From Oribacterium parvum (GTDB lineage Bacteria > Bacillota > Clostridia > Lachnospirales > Lachnospiraceae), in contig CALIEL010000312.1 in the NCBI GenBank assembly GCA_938022235.1, forward strand, positions 1 to 5,392: DNA of 5,392 bases, read 5' to 3'. How positions within the stretch are numbered: the first letter of the stretch is position 1; each line of letters opens with the position of its first letter. The notes beneath the pieces are model-generated. The model did no database searches. It saw only the letters and a program-made list of their open reading frames with translations, and was not told where the DNA came from. Below are positions 4,896 to 5,392 of this stretch, in pieces. The position numbers were made by a program, and so were the translations under genes.

Positions 4896-5392
4896 TTATA
4901 TCATCCAGAGGTAGAGGTAGACAAACAAGGGCATAGTCACAATCGCTACCAAGGTGGTGAAGATATTAATGCAGCTGGCATATTCCGCATCCTGCTCATA
5001 GATGATAGCAAACTGATTCACACTGGTTCCGCTGGGGGCAATGGCACTGAGATAGGTCACCAGAAAAATCTCCTTTCCCATGGGAAGAAGACTTGCTATA
5101 TGGCCAAGCTTAAAAAAGAGCAATAAGCAGATTGGGAAGAAGAACATGCGAAGAAAGGTCACAAAAAACAGTCTCTTATTCTGAAAAAATCGAGCAACAG
5201 GCATTTTCGCCAAAATCATACCGGTAACCATCATACTGACAGGACCTATCATTCCCCCGATATCTTTTATGGCTTGTCCCAAGGGTCTTGGAACAGAAAT
5301 CCGAAAACTAAAGCAAAGAAATCCAAAAATGATAGCCAAAATATTGGGATTTTTTAAAAATCCGGAGAGCTTCTTGAAAAGGGAAGCCTCTT
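4896..5392 (-). CDS. AEC-family (auxin efflux carrier type) permease, C-terminal part, cut by the window edge
   Basis: The last 164 residues of an inner-membrane transporter are present; the family is usually about 300-320 residues, so the N-terminal half lies beyond position 5392. The frame stays open through the edge (EASLFKKLSGFLKNPNILAI), and the family's K-N-P loop before a membrane helix is visible at 13-15, so an internal TTG at 5339 is not the start. Hydrophobic segments lie near 16-31, 45-63, 75-95, 105-118 and 138-162. The block TYLSAIAPSGTSVNQFA (112-128) contains the small-residue/proline break typical of the penultimate helix of AEC proteins. Bacterial members are secondary carriers proposed to move malate, malonate or other organic acids; the substrate cannot be read here. 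It converges on the molbindin gene, and the inverted-repeat element lies between the two. Confidence 0.88.
   Translation of the reverse strand, partial: EASLFKKLSGFLKNPNILAIIFGFLCFSFRISVPRPLGQAIKDIGGMIGPVSMMVTGMILAKMPVARFFQNKRLFFVTFLRMFFFPICLLLFFKLGHIASLLPMGKEIFLVTYLSAIAPSGTSVNQFAIIYEQDAEYASCINIFTTLVAIVTMPLFVYLYLWMI

Noticed and set aside
4896..5339. Reading the AEC protein as a complete 147-residue protein from TTG at 5339
   Set aside because: The frame continues open to the window edge with family-like sequence, so the gene is cut by the window and the TTG is internal.

Overview
The base composition (moderately AT-rich), strong AGGAG-type ribosome binding sites and the protein families point to a Firmicute of class Clostridia, most likely Lachnospiraceae. 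That placement is inferred from general resemblance, not from a marker-gene comparison.

Layout. Positions 1-518 (minus) hold the N-terminal third to half of a class I dihydroorotase (pyrC), which runs off the left edge and has its own near-consensus promoter. Next, also on the minus strand, is a two-gene unit: an AraC-family regulator (924-1838) whose stop overlaps the start of a small, solitary HicB-like protein (658-927). The regulator is preceded by three CTATGG hexamers at exactly 20-bp steps, placed over its likely promoter. At 1971-2855 (minus) is an Rpn-family PD-(D/E)XK nuclease. Within it is a perfectly placed Shine-Dalgarno and in-frame ATG that would make a separate 71-residue C-terminal protein, as described for the intragenic RpnS antitoxins.

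A 278-bp AT-rich divergent gap (2856-3133) separates rpn from rsmI (3134-3994, plus), the 16S rRNA C1402 2'-O-methyltransferase. The rsmI side carries an extended -10 promoter, two tandem dyads with the same ATCC-N6-GGAT core, and a third hairpin. Downstream, 4182-4598 (plus) encodes a stand-alone di-domain molbindin (two Mop/TOBE units) with a dyad just upstream. The gap between this gene and the convergent AEC-family permease (4896-5392, minus, N-terminus outside the window) is almost filled by a 252-bp element bounded by near-perfect 33/37-nt inverted repeats and packed with internal hairpins. It looks like a MITE or a large structured RNA.

The genes do not form one pathway: pyrC and rsmI are housekeeping, molbindin and AEC handle small molecules, and the middle is accessory. 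The most notable items are the nested rpnL/rpnS arrangement, the inverted-repeat element, the 20-bp-phased operator array and the tandem dyads before rsmI. No RNA gene of a known family, CRISPR array or complete insertion sequence was recognised.
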